From NCBI GenBank assembly GCA_004195035.1, contig SGBD01000001.1:788368-852367 (forward strand): 64,000 nucleotides of DNA, read 5' to 3'. Under the pieces are notes generated by a model. That model saw only the letters and a program-made list of their open reading frames with translations. It had not been told where the DNA came from and did not search any database. The stretch comes from Candidatus Acidulodesulfobacterium ferriphilum. Its GTDB lineage: Bacteria > SZUA-79 > Acidulodesulfobacterales > Acidulodesulfobacteraceae. How positions within the stretch are numbered: the stretch's first letter is position 1; every line of letters begins with the position of its first letter. Positions 44,497 to 52,461 of the stretch are shown here, piece after piece. A program made the position numbers and the translations under genes.

Positions 44497-44883
44497 ATGA
44501 AGGTAGGTTTTGCCACAACTGATAATATTTTAATCAACGACCACTTTGGATGGGCTAAAAATTTTGCAATATACGAAATAAATCAGGAAGGCTTCAGATT
44601 TTTGGAAAATAGGCATTTTGAAGAAGACGAGATTGAGGAACTCAATAAGATAGATAAGAAGATTGATAGGCTAAAAGATTTGAAGATTATTTTTGTAGAA
44701 AGCATCGGCGGGACGGCGGCCGCCCGCGTCGTAAAATCAGGTATTCATCCGGTTAAATCCAAACCGAACGATAAAATAGAATATGTTATGAAAGACCTTA
44801 AAACGGTTTTATCAGGCAATCCCCCTCCATGGCTAAAAAAAATTATTCTTAAAGAATCCGGAAATATTGCAGGTCTGGCTTGA
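44497..44883 (+). CDS. nifX: NifX-like FeMo-co/NifB-co carrier protein
   Basis: 128 residues of the dinitrogenase iron-molybdenum cofactor family: MKVGFATTD, INDHFGWAKNFAIYEI, GGTAAARVVKSGIHPVK and the typical ending LSGNPPPWLKK. NifX binds NifB-co or precursors during transfer to NifEN. AAGGAGGGGG precedes the ATG. It closes the structural nif operon; a new sigma-54 promoter lies 14 bases after its stop. Confidence 0.9.
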   Translation: MKVGFATTDNILINDHFGWAKNFAIYEINQEGFRFLENRHFEEDEIEELNKIDKKIDRLKDLKIIFVESIGGTAAARVVKSGIHPVKSKPNDKIEYVMKDLKTVLSGNPPPWLKKIILKESGNIAGLA

Positions 44884-44896
44884 ACTTTTAGATAAA

Positions 44897-44912
44897 TGGC
44901 ATTAAATTTGCA
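44897..44912 (+). promoter_or_regulatory. Sigma-54 promoter of the ANTAR regulator
   Basis: TGGCAT-TAAAT-TTGCA matches the -24/-12 consensus with the 10-base GG-to-GC spacing. Expected start near 44923, about 60 bases before the ANTAR gene; nifI1 and nifI2 could share the transcript. Confidence 0.8.
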
Positions 44913-44983
44913 ACTAAATTTAATAAATAAAAAATTGTGTCTTTTATTTTATTGAAAATAACACCCCGTCCGGTTATTAAATT

Positions 44984-45592
44984 ATGGTAAATGAAAAAGG
45001 CTTGAATTTAAATATAAAAGTCTTAGTTGTCGATGATATAAAAGAAAGAAGGGAAGAACTTAAGGTTATTTTAAATTCTATTACAACTAATATATATGAG
45101 GCTGATAACGGAGCGTTAGCTATCGTAGCGGCAGAAGAATTTAAACCGGATATTATCTTTATGGACATAAAGATGCCGTCAATGGACGGAATTACCGCCT
45201 GCAAAAAGATTATGGAGACAAACCCCCTTCCAATTATTTTTTTAACGGCGGGTGCGGGCGATATAAAAGATTACGATAAATATATGGAAGAGCTTAAAGG
45301 ATCCGGGGCATTTTCTTACATAATGAAACCTGCCAGAAAGAGCGAGGTTTTGGCCCAAACAATTATCGCAATCGAAAATTTTAAAAGATTGCAGGATATA
45401 AAAAAAGAGAACGAAACTTTAAAGCAATATATCGAGGATAGAAAGTTAATTAACAAGGCGAAAAGTATCCTTATGGATAAAGAAAGCATCCCCGAAAAAG
45501 AAGCGCATAAAAGACTTCAAAGATTAAGCATGAGCAGCGGGCGTCCGTTAGCGGATATTGCAAAAGCTATTATTTTGACAAGTTCAAGTTGA
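44984..45592 (+). CDS. Response regulator with RNA-binding ANTAR domain (antiterminator)
   Basis: 202 residues. Residues 10-125 form a receiver domain with the acidic pair D17-D18, phosphoacceptor D61 (FMDIKMPSMDG), Thr88 and Lys115. A coiled linker (~130-148) leads to an ANTAR domain (about 150-198): RKLINKAKSILMDKE, EAHKRLQRLSMSSGRPL, DIAKAI. ANTAR domains bind paired small hairpins in leader RNA and prevent terminator formation; in Geobacter a regulator of this type (GnfR) controls nif genes. Its own sigma-54 promoter and the nifH leader attenuator make the same function very plausible here. The partner kinase is not in the window. No strong ribosome-binding site precedes the ATG. Confidence 0.88.
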   Translation: MVNEKGLNLNIKVLVVDDIKERREELKVILNSITTNIYEADNGALAIVAAEEFKPDIIFMDIKMPSMDGITACKKIMETNPLPIIFLTAGAGDIKDYDKYMEELKGSGAFSYIMKPARKSEVLAQTIIAIENFKRLQDIKKENETLKQYIEDRKLINKAKSILMDKESIPEKEAHKRLQRLSMSSGRPLADIAKAIILTSSS

Positions 45593-45655
45593 AGATATTT
45601 ACTCGAAAAAGATTATAAGATAATTTAAATATAACATAATAATAAGGAGTAATTT

Positions 45656-45973
45656 ATGGAAATGGTAAGAGCGATTATCAGGCCGGAGAAAGAAAAAGAT
45701 GTGCTTAAGGCGCTTGAAGAAAACGGATTTGTTTCGGTTACGAAAATGCATGTTTTTGGAAGAGGGAAACAAAAGGGAATTAAAGTCGGGGATGTGGTTT
45801 ACGATGAATTGCCAAAACTGGAACTTATGATTGTCGTGAAAAAAGAGGACGCGAACAGGGTTTGCGATATTATTCAGGAAAATGCCGTTACGGGGCATAT
45901 CGGCGACGGCAAGATATTTGTTGTGCCTGTTTCAAGGACATATACGGTAAGAACCGGCGCCGAAGGCTTATAA
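45656..45973 (+). CDS. nifI1: NifI1, nif-associated PII protein
   Basis: 105 residues of the PII family with the T-loop start FGRGKQKGIKVGD, and the C-terminal signature TGHIGDGKIFV. NifI1 with NifI2 forms a complex that blocks nitrogenase NifDK when nitrogen is sufficient and is released by 2-oxoglutarate and ATP. AAGGAG precedes the ATG. In most NifI-bearing clusters the pair sits between nifH and nifD; here it follows the ANTAR gene at the end of the cluster. Confidence 0.92.
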   Translation: MEMVRAIIRPEKEKDVLKALEENGFVSVTKMHVFGRGKQKGIKVGDVVYDELPKLELMIVVKKEDANRVCDIIQENAVTGHIGDGKIFVVPVSRTYTVRTGAEGL

Positions 45974-46028
45974 TATTATTTATTATACATTAATTTATTT
46001 ATGTTAAATTCATATTAACGAGGTTTTT

Positions 46029-46436
46029 ATGGAATCTAAATTCGAAGAAAATATTGTTGAGATTATTGCTATAATAAGAAGACATAAAATTCAGGAAACA
46101 AAAGATGCGTTAGATAAAGAAGGTTTCAGCCAGATGACCTTTTATTCCGTTCACGGCAGGGGGAGGCAAAAGGGGCGTGGAGGACTTGCAAATGAACTAG
46201 ACCCGGGGTTAAATCTAATTAATAATAAAACCGATATAGCCGATAACGATTACAGCTTTTTGCCTAAAAGGATGATATCATTAGTGGCGCCGGCACAGGA
46301 GACGGATAAAATCGTAAAGATAATAACGGATGTAAATAGTACAGGACATTACGGCGACGGCAAGATATTTGTTGTGCCGGTGAGGCTTGTCGAAAGGATA
46401 AGGACGGCGGAAGAAGGACTGTACGCGGTGAGTTAA
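46029..46436 (+). CDS. nifI2: NifI2, nif-associated PII protein
   Basis: 135 residues, PII family with a longer T-loop insertion (GRGRQKGRGGLANELDPG and about 15 further residues) and the signature TGHYGDGKIFVVP. It partners NifI1 in post-translational switch-off of nitrogenase. Gap to nifI1 is 55 bases; it ends one base from the converging ogt gene. Confidence 0.92.
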   Translation: MESKFEENIVEIIAIIRRHKIQETKDALDKEGFSQMTFYSVHGRGRQKGRGGLANELDPGLNLINNKTDIADNDYSFLPKRMISLVAPAQETDKIVKIITDVNSTGHYGDGKIFVVPVRLVERIRTAEEGLYAVS

Positions 46437-46437
46437 G

Positions 46438-46986
46438 TCAAAAAGAAAAGGAGCGCCGCTCCAACGAAAGCAGTTTGGCTTTAAAATGTGCGCCTCCGCC
46501 CCCGGAATATCCGCCCAATTTTCCGCCGGAGGTTATTATCCTGTGGCACGGTATAACGATGGGCGTTTTGTTTATAGATAAAGCGCCGGCGCAAGCCCTC
46601 GAGTAAGTTCCTTCAAAGCCTGCTTTCAGCGCAAGTTCCTTGTATGACATCGTTTCGCCGTACTTAATAGAGCGTGAGGCAAAAAGTATCTTTTTTGTAA
46701 AATCGCCGTAGTAAGAAAAGTTTACGGGGGTTTTTGCGAAGTCGGCAATTTTGCCCGAAAAATAGTTATCCAATAGATTTATCAGGCTGCATAAATAGTC
46801 CAGGCGGTTATAATCATTCTGCCCCAGCAATATTAAAGATTGCCCGTTTTGATTTAACCGCCTGCCGTTAAATTCCTTAAAAGTTTTGATATCGGGATTT
46901 TTTATTTTTATTTCTTCGATACAATTTTCCGATAACTTTATTTCCAAATCGGCTATTTTTGTCTTAAATTCAAAAATATATAACAA
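46438..46986 (-). CDS. ogt: Methylated-DNA--protein-cysteine methyltransferase
   Basis: 182 residues. The active-site motif PVIPCHRII is present with the acceptor Cys, followed by GKLGGYSGG; the helix-turn-helix part is YKELALKAGFEGTYSRACAGAL. It repairs O6-alkylguanine by suicidal transfer to its Cys. Two possible genes in the family (Ogt and the Ada C-domain) cannot be told apart. It converges on nifI2 with a one-base gap. Confidence 0.9.
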   Translation of the reverse strand: MLYIFEFKTKIADLEIKLSENCIEEIKIKNPDIKTFKEFNGRRLNQNGQSLILLGQNDYNRLDYLCSLINLLDNYFSGKIADFAKTPVNFSYYGDFTKKILFASRSIKYGETMSYKELALKAGFEGTYSRACAGALSINKTPIVIPCHRIITSGGKLGGYSGGGGAHFKAKLLSLERRSFSF

Positions 46987-47010
46987 TGACTTGTGATTTA
47001 GCTTTTTATT

Positions 47011-47286
47011 TTAATTATGCCCGCAAGTTTTATTGGCGCAGGAACAAGCAGGAGCAGGGGTTGCCGCGTTTTCCGTTTTTGTTTTTTGGGATGCGTTTTC
47101 CGAACTAGAACTGCTGTAATCGGTCTTATACCAGCCCGAACCTTTTAACACAAAACTTGAATTCGATATGAGCTTTTCTAATTTTCCTCCGCATTCAGGA
47201 CAGGTTCCCAAAGGTTTTTCATTAATACCCTGAATCACTTCCATATAATTGCCGCAGTCTTTGCATTTGTATTCCCTGATAGGCAT
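47011..47286 (-). CDS. FmdB-type zinc-ribbon protein
   Basis: 91 residues. The N-terminus [16 protein letters not shown] and then [13 protein letters not shown] form the four-cysteine zinc ribbon of the FmdB regulatory family; [15 protein letters not shown] is the typical continuation. The C-terminal tail is low-complexity (Ser/Ala/Thr) and ends in a Cys-rich [11 protein letters not shown] that may bind another metal. The function of the family is unclear. Confidence 0.85.
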   Translation of the reverse strand: MPIREYKCKDCGNYMEVIQGINEKPLGTCPECGGKLEKLISNSSFVLKGSGWYKTDYSSSSSENASQKTKTENAATPAPACSCANKTCGHN

Positions 47287-47490
47287 TTTTGACCTCCGTA
47301 AAAATATTTATTTATAAATTTTATTAACATTCGATTATTTAGTTAATTATATCATAAATTTACAAATCATGAAATATGATTATACATCTTTGCGCAGTTT
47401 TATTATATAATACATATAAGATTATTTATTATGAGATTTTTTGTTTATTTTATAATTAAAATAGGTTAATTTAAATTATGGGAAATTACA

Positions 47491-48600
47491 ATGGACAGAA
47501 AAACTGTAATAGAAAACATATTTAAAAAAAATTTCTGCGTGAAACCCGGAGAAACTGTTTTAATTTATACCGATACAATATCTAAAGATGAAAATATCAC
47601 AAAAAAGGACAGGTCAAGAAGAGAAAAACTTATAAAAATTGCTTCCGATTTTGTAGATATAGGAAAAAGTTTTGGGAATGTTAAATATATCGAATACGAA
47701 TCCTTAAAAGAACACGGAAACGAACCTCCGATAGAAGTCTGGAAGTCTGCCTTCGGCAAATCATTTTTTGAATTTATAAAAGAAAATAAACTTTTGGTTA
47801 ATATTACTCAAAAAATAATAAGCGGCGGGCAAAAAAAATTATTATCCGATTTTATCGAAAATCATAACGGCGAATATGTGAATGCCGTTATTGCCCTTTC
47901 TAATTTTTCCACAAGCCATACCCTGTTCAGAGACCTCATAACCAATTACGGCGGCGCGCGGTTCGCTAGTATGCCTTTATTCGAAGACTCTATGTTCGAA
48001 ACCGCTCTAAATATCGATCCAACCGAATTAGCCGATTTTACCTTAAATGTTTATAAAAAGTTGATAGATGCTTCCAAAGTGAACATAAGCGCAAAAAATG
48101 GAACGGATATAACATTTTATATCCGCGAAAACGGTTTTATGCCCGATACGGGCTTGCTTACCGGCAGAGGCTCTTTCAGTAATCTTCCTGCTGGAGAGGT
48201 TTATACCGCGCCTTTAGAAAATATGACGCATGGAAAATTTGTTATGGAATATGCGCCGACTTCTAAACTTAAAAAGCCTCTTACGCTTTATATAGACAAA
48301 GGCAAGTTAAGCTATATCGAAGGGAACGACGATTTCAAACGGCACTTGACCGAGGCGATAGAAAAGAACAATCTTGTATCCAATATTGCCGAGCTCGGCA
48401 TAGGGACAAACAGAGCGGCGAAAAACTTTCAAAATATACTGGAGGCCGAAAAAATTTACGGCACTATCCATATGGCGCTTGGAGATAACTCATCATTCGG
48501 CGGAATTGTAAGGGTCAATTTTCATGAGGATTTTATTTTATTTAATCCCGAAATAACGGTTACGACAAAAGACGGAAATAGTTTTAAGTTATCGCATTAA
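47491..48600 (+). CDS. M29-family aminopeptidase
   Basis: 369 residues, similar to thermophilic aminopeptidase AmpS/PepS. The metal-binding domain is recognisable: NLPAGEVYTAPLE (Glu ligands), AELGIGTN, ILEAEKIYGTIHMALGDN and FGGIVRVNFHED with the late His/Asp ligands. It is a two-metal exopeptidase. No signal peptide, so cytoplasmic. The closest neighbour is the Crp/Fnr gene 30 bases downstream, which may share its transcript. Confidence 0.8.
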   Translation: MDRKTVIENIFKKNFCVKPGETVLIYTDTISKDENITKKDRSRREKLIKIASDFVDIGKSFGNVKYIEYESLKEHGNEPPIEVWKSAFGKSFFEFIKENKLLVNITQKIISGGQKKLLSDFIENHNGEYVNAVIALSNFSTSHTLFRDLITNYGGARFASMPLFEDSMFETALNIDPTELADFTLNVYKKLIDASKVNISAKNGTDITFYIRENGFMPDTGLLTGRGSFSNLPAGEVYTAPLENMTHGKFVMEYAPTSKLKKPLTLYIDKGKLSYIEGNDDFKRHLTEAIEKNNLVSNIAELGIGTNRAAKNFQNILEAEKIYGTIHMALGDNSSFGGIVRVNFHEDFILFNPEITVTTKDGNSFKLSH

Positions 48601-48630
48601 ATATCGCATTTGCTTTAAATTATTTAAATT

Positions 48631-49266
48631 ATGGAAGACATAAAATCGATAGATTATTTTAAATCTTTAAATGAGGGCATTTTAAACGATGTTGTGCCCC
48701 TCTTCAAGGAAGAAAACTATGAAGCGGGCGAGAATATTTTTATAGAAGGGGATAAATCTAAAGGAATATACTTTGTTATGCGGGGAGCGGTCAAAGTATA
48801 TAAATCGTCTAAAGACGGCAGGGAGCAGATACTTAAGCTTATTTACGCGGGGGATTCCTTTAACGATGTTACGGCATTTACAAGCGATATAAACCCTGCT
48901 TCGGCGGATGCCGTTACAAATGTAAAATTATATTTATTGTCCCGCGAAAATATAATCGGTTTAATTTACAAACATCCCGAAATATCTTTGAATATCATAA
49001 AGAGTATGACCGAGAAACTAAGATATTTAACTGGCAGGATAGAGGACCTTTCGTTAAAACATACGCAGGAAAGAATTGCAAAGATACTCCTTTTATTCGA
49101 GGGCAAAAAATTAAGCCAGAAAATAATTGCCGATATCGCGGGAACGGCAAGAGAGGTTGTTTCGAGGGCGCTAAAGGATTTTTCGTCCCGGGGCATCGTA
49201 AAGATAGATAAAAGAGATATAATAATATTAGATAAGAAAAAATTGAAGGATTTGGGGGAATCCTAA
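48631..49266 (+). CDS. Crp/Fnr-family regulator without Fe-S cysteines (DNR/HcpR-like candidate)
   Basis: 211 residues: cyclic-nucleotide-type sensor domain (residues ~10-110), dimer helix, and C-terminal HTH with the recognition helix TAREVVSRAL. R174, E175 and R179 match the R-E-x3-R positions by which CRP reads TGTGA half-sites. There is no cysteine in the protein, so it is not an FNR-type Fe-S oxygen sensor; haem-binding or ligand-binding NO sensors (DNR, HcpR) remain possible. T(G/A)TGA-N6-TCA boxes at nosZ, ric and nor make it a candidate regulator of NO/N2O genes. The stop codon lies within the left end of the adjacent MITE-like element. Confidence 0.8.
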   Translation: MEDIKSIDYFKSLNEGILNDVVPLFKEENYEAGENIFIEGDKSKGIYFVMRGAVKVYKSSKDGREQILKLIYAGDSFNDVTAFTSDINPASADAVTNVKLYLLSRENIIGLIYKHPEISLNIIKSMTEKLRYLTGRIEDLSLKHTQERIAKILLLFEGKKLSQKIIADIAGTAREVVSRALKDFSSRGIVKIDKRDIIILDKKKLKDLGES

Positions 49267-49420
49267 TCCCGATTTAGAAAATATTTATATATTCCAATGC
49301 TAAGTAAATCTGGATTCCCGCTTTCGCGGGAATGACAATGCAGTGATTTATCATTTCACCCGTTAGGTGTCATTCCCGCGGAAGCGGGAATCCAGAATAA
49401 ATTTCTAAATCGTGATTAGG
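49262..49420. mobile_element. MITE-like inverted-repeat element, copy 1
   Basis: 159 bases. The 19-base ends CCTAATCCCGATTTAGAAA and TTTCTAAATCGTGATTAGG are inverted repeats with one mismatch. Inside are two inverted arms (49309-49337, 49368-49396), each with its own CCCGC-TTTC-GCGGG-type hairpin followed or preceded by the AATGACA/TGTCATT motif. No coding capacity. It overlaps the last codons of the Crp/Fnr gene and supplies its TAA. Confidence 0.8.
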
Positions 49421-49446
49421 GGGAATAACCGAAATAACAACCGGAA

Positions 49447-50022
49447 ATGCGTATTATAAGCGGGTCATTAAGGGGAAGGAAAATTCCCAATGTATATAAA
49501 ATCAAAAATGTTTCGCCGTCATCGGACTTTTTAAAAGGGGTATTGTTTAATGTAATCGGACGCGACATAAGGGGCAAGGTTTTTTGCGATTTATACGCAG
49601 GTTCAGGCAATATAGGTTTTGAAGCCCTTTCAAGGGGGGCGGCTTTCTGTGTTTTTGTTGAAACCTCACCCGCTTTAATATCGATAATAATCGATCTTTC
49701 AAAAAAATTCAGCATCGAAGAAAAAGTTAAGATTATAAAAAAGGATGCGTTTAAGGCTTTAGAAAAGGGGCTTTTAAAAGAGTATAAGCCTGATTATATA
49801 TTTCTTGACCCGCCTTATAATTCAGGGCTTTGCGGGAAAACAATTGACGGGATAACGGCAAACTTATATTCCCATAATTTTAACGCGGGTAATAATAGGG
49901 GCAATAATATTATAGTCCAGCACGATAAACGGGAGATTTTATCCGGGGAATATCCCCCTTATAAACTCGTAAGTGAGAAAAAACACGGCAAATCGGTTTT
50001 ATCGTTTTACCGCGTGTTATAA
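49447..50022 (+). CDS. rsmD: RsmD, 16S rRNA (guanine-966-N2)-methyltransferase
   Basis: 191 residues. [13 protein letters not shown] at the start, motif [21 protein letters not shown] and the catalytic FLDPPYN motif define the family. It methylates G966 of 16S rRNA. Its 3' end overlaps the phosphoketolase gene on the other strand by 16 bases. In many bacteria rsmD precedes coaD; here coaD lies 5.5 kb away. Confidence 0.93.
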   Translation: MRIISGSLRGRKIPNVYKIKNVSPSSDFLKGVLFNVIGRDIRGKVFCDLYAGSGNIGFEALSRGAAFCVFVETSPALISIIIDLSKKFSIEEKVKIIKKDAFKALEKGLLKEYKPDYIFLDPPYNSGLCGKTIDGITANLYSHNFNAGNNRGNNIIVQHDKREILSGEYPPYKLVSEKKHGKSVLSFYRVL

Positions 50023-52400
50023 ACCCACTTCCAGTTTTTAATCTCGGGCATATCGTCATCGTATTTTGAAATATATTCTTTGTGATTTATAATTTTATTA
50101 GTCATTTCCTCTTTAATATATGCGGCTTTATATTTAAGATACGGAACCCTGTCTGCGGCATCCATGACAAGATGGAATCTGTCTAAGTCGTTTCTAACCG
50201 TCATATCAAAAGGCGTGGTTGTTGTTCCTTCCTCTTTGTAGCCCCTTACATGAATATTTTTGTGGTTCGTTCTTCTGTAGCTAAGCCTGTGTATCAGCCA
50301 CGGATACCCGTGGAAGGCAAAAACAACCGGTTTGTCTTCCGTAAACAGGGTATCGAATTCCTTATCGGATAAGCCGTTAGGGTGTTCTTCCTTCGGCGTT
50401 AGCGTCATTAAATCAACCACATTAATAACCCTTATTTTAAGTTCTGGAGCAAGATTGTTTAAAATAGACGCGGCCGCAAGGGTTTCCAATGTCGGGACAT
50501 CCCCGGCGCATGCCATAACGATGTCAGGTTCATAACCCCTGTCATTGCTTGCGAAATCCATTATTCCCAGCCCCTTTTTGCAAATCTTAATAGCGGAGTC
50601 CATATCGTACCACTGAAGCTCTTCTTGCTTGCCGGCTATTATGACATTTATCCTGTTTTTACTTCTAAAACATTTGTCGGCAATTGCAAGGAGCGTATTT
50701 GTATCCGGCGGCAAATATATTCTTATATATTTAGGTTTTTTTGTTATTACATGGTCGATAAATCCCGGATCCTGATGTGAAAAACCGTTATGGTCCTGCC
50801 GCCATACATGAGATGTCAGAAGATAATTTAAAGAAGGTATCGGTCTTCTCCATTCTACTTCACCTGCTTCTTTCAGCCACTTTGCATGCTGATTAAACAT
50901 AGAGTCTATTATATGAATAAAGGCTTCGTAGCATGAAAAAAAGCCGTGCCTTCCTGTTAATAAATATCCTTCCAGAAGGCCTTCGCAAGTATGTTCGCTA
51001 AGTATTTCGATAACCCTTCCTTTATGGGACAGATGGTCGTCATAATTAAAAATATCACCCCACCACTGCCTATCGGTTACATCAAAAACAGCGTTAAGCC
51101 TGTTTGAATTATGCTCGTCGGGACTGAAAATTCTAAAGTTATCGGGGTTTAATTTAACTACATCGCGCAGGTAATATCCAAGCGTGGTTGTGGCTTTTCC
51201 GTAAACCGTAGCGGGTTTTTCCACCTTTTCGGCATATTTTGTAAAATCGGGGAGAACTAAATCTTTTAACAATAAGCCGCCGTTAGCATGGATATTGGCG
51301 CTCATCCTCTTTTCTTTTTTAGGAGTAAATTCCTTTATTTTGTTTATTAAAGAACCTTTTTCATCGAATAATTTTTCGGGTTTATAAGATTTCATCCAGT
51401 TTTCCAATATTTTTATATGTTCAGGCTTTTCTTTAAAATCCGTGATAGGAACCTGATGAGCGCGCCAGTACCCCTCAAGCTTAAGCCCGTCGATCTCTTT
51501 CGGGCATGTCCAGCCTTTAGGGGTTTTTAAAATTATCATGGGATAGACGGGTCTTGTAAAATTTTTATCATTTTTTTTATTTACGGTATTTCTAATAGTA
51601 TTAATTTCTTCAGAAATTTTATCAAGCGTCAACGCCATTTTATTATGGGCTATATTTACATCTTCCGCTTCGACAAGATAAGGCGTATATCCATAGCCTT
51701 TAAACAGATTTACCAACTCTTCTTCGCTTATGCGGGCTAATATTGTCGGATTATTAATTTTATAGCCGTTTAAATGTAAAATCGGAACGACGATACCGTC
51801 TATCAGGGGGTTTAAAAACTTGTTAATATGCCATGAGGCTGCCATCGGTCCGGTTTCGGCTTCGCCGTCTCCGACTACGCAAAAAACGGTTAAATCAGGG
51901 TTATCTAACGCCGCCCCATAGGCATGGCTTAAGGCATAACCAAGCTCGCCGCCTTCGTGGATAGAGCCCGGAGTTTTAGGGGAAACATGGCTTGGGACGC
52001 CGTCCGGCGTAGAAAATTGCCTGAAAAGCGCTTTAAGTCCGCCTCCGTTTTCGGAAATATTCGGATAATATTCACTGCAGGTTCCTTCGATGTAAGTATT
52101 TGCGATGATTGCAGGGCCGCCGTGCCCGGGACCGGTAATAAACAGCGAATTTAAATCATATTTTTTTATGATTCTATTTAAATGCGCATAAATAAAATTA
52201 AGTCCGGGCGAGGTACCCCAGTGTCCTAATAACCTGGGTTTTATATGTTCGAGTTTTAAGGGGGTTAGCAGTAATGGGTTGTCCATTAAATAAATCTGCC
52301 CTATCGTTAAATAGTTTGCCGCGTCGAAATACAGATTTAATGTTTGAAGTTCGCTTTCGGAAAGATAATTCTGGAATTTATCGGATTGTTTGATATTCAT
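50007..52400 (-). CDS. xfp: Xylulose-5-phosphate/fructose-6-phosphate phosphoketolase
   Basis: 797 residues, thiamin-diphosphate dependent. Seen: [45 protein letters not shown] (ThDP/Mg binding), [30 protein letters not shown] and CAGDVPTLE. It splits xylulose-5-P or fructose-6-P with phosphate to acetyl-phosphate plus an aldose phosphate, a shunt from sugar phosphates to acetate/acetyl-CoA. It stands alone on the minus strand; no acetate kinase gene is adjacent. Confidence 0.95.
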   Translation of the reverse strand: MNIKQSDKFQNYLSESELQTLNLYFDAANYLTIGQIYLMDNPLLLTPLKLEHIKPRLLGHWGTSPGLNFIYAHLNRIIKKYDLNSLFITGPGHGGPAIIANTYIEGTCSEYYPNISENGGGLKALFRQFSTPDGVPSHVSPKTPGSIHEGGELGYALSHAYGAALDNPDLTVFCVVGDGEAETGPMAASWHINKFLNPLIDGIVVPILHLNGYKINNPTILARISEEELVNLFKGYGYTPYLVEAEDVNIAHNKMALTLDKISEEINTIRNTVNKKNDKNFTRPVYPMIILKTPKGWTCPKEIDGLKLEGYWRAHQVPITDFKEKPEHIKILENWMKSYKPEKLFDEKGSLINKIKEFTPKKEKRMSANIHANGGLLLKDLVLPDFTKYAEKVEKPATVYGKATTTLGYYLRDVVKLNPDNFRIFSPDEHNSNRLNAVFDVTDRQWWGDIFNYDDHLSHKGRVIEILSEHTCEGLLEGYLLTGRHGFFSCYEAFIHIIDSMFNQHAKWLKEAGEVEWRRPIPSLNYLLTSHVWRQDHNGFSHQDPGFIDHVITKKPKYIRIYLPPDTNTLLAIADKCFRSKNRINVIIAGKQEELQWYDMDSAIKICKKGLGIMDFASNDRGYEPDIVMACAGDVPTLETLAAASILNNLAPELKIRVINVVDLMTLTPKEEHPNGLSDKEFDTLFTEDKPVVFAFHGYPWLIHRLSYRRTNHKNIHVRGYKEEGTTTTPFDMTVRNDLDRFHLVMDAADRVPYLKYKAAYIKEEMTNKIINHKEYISKYDDDMPEIKNWKWVYNTR

Positions 52401-52461
52401 TCATACCCCCTTATATATAATAAAATTAATATTTAAGGTTGTTTTTATATCGCAGGCCGTT

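Noticed and set aside
48631-49266. FNR-type oxygen sensor
   Set aside because: The protein contains no cysteine, so it cannot bind the 4Fe-4S cluster.
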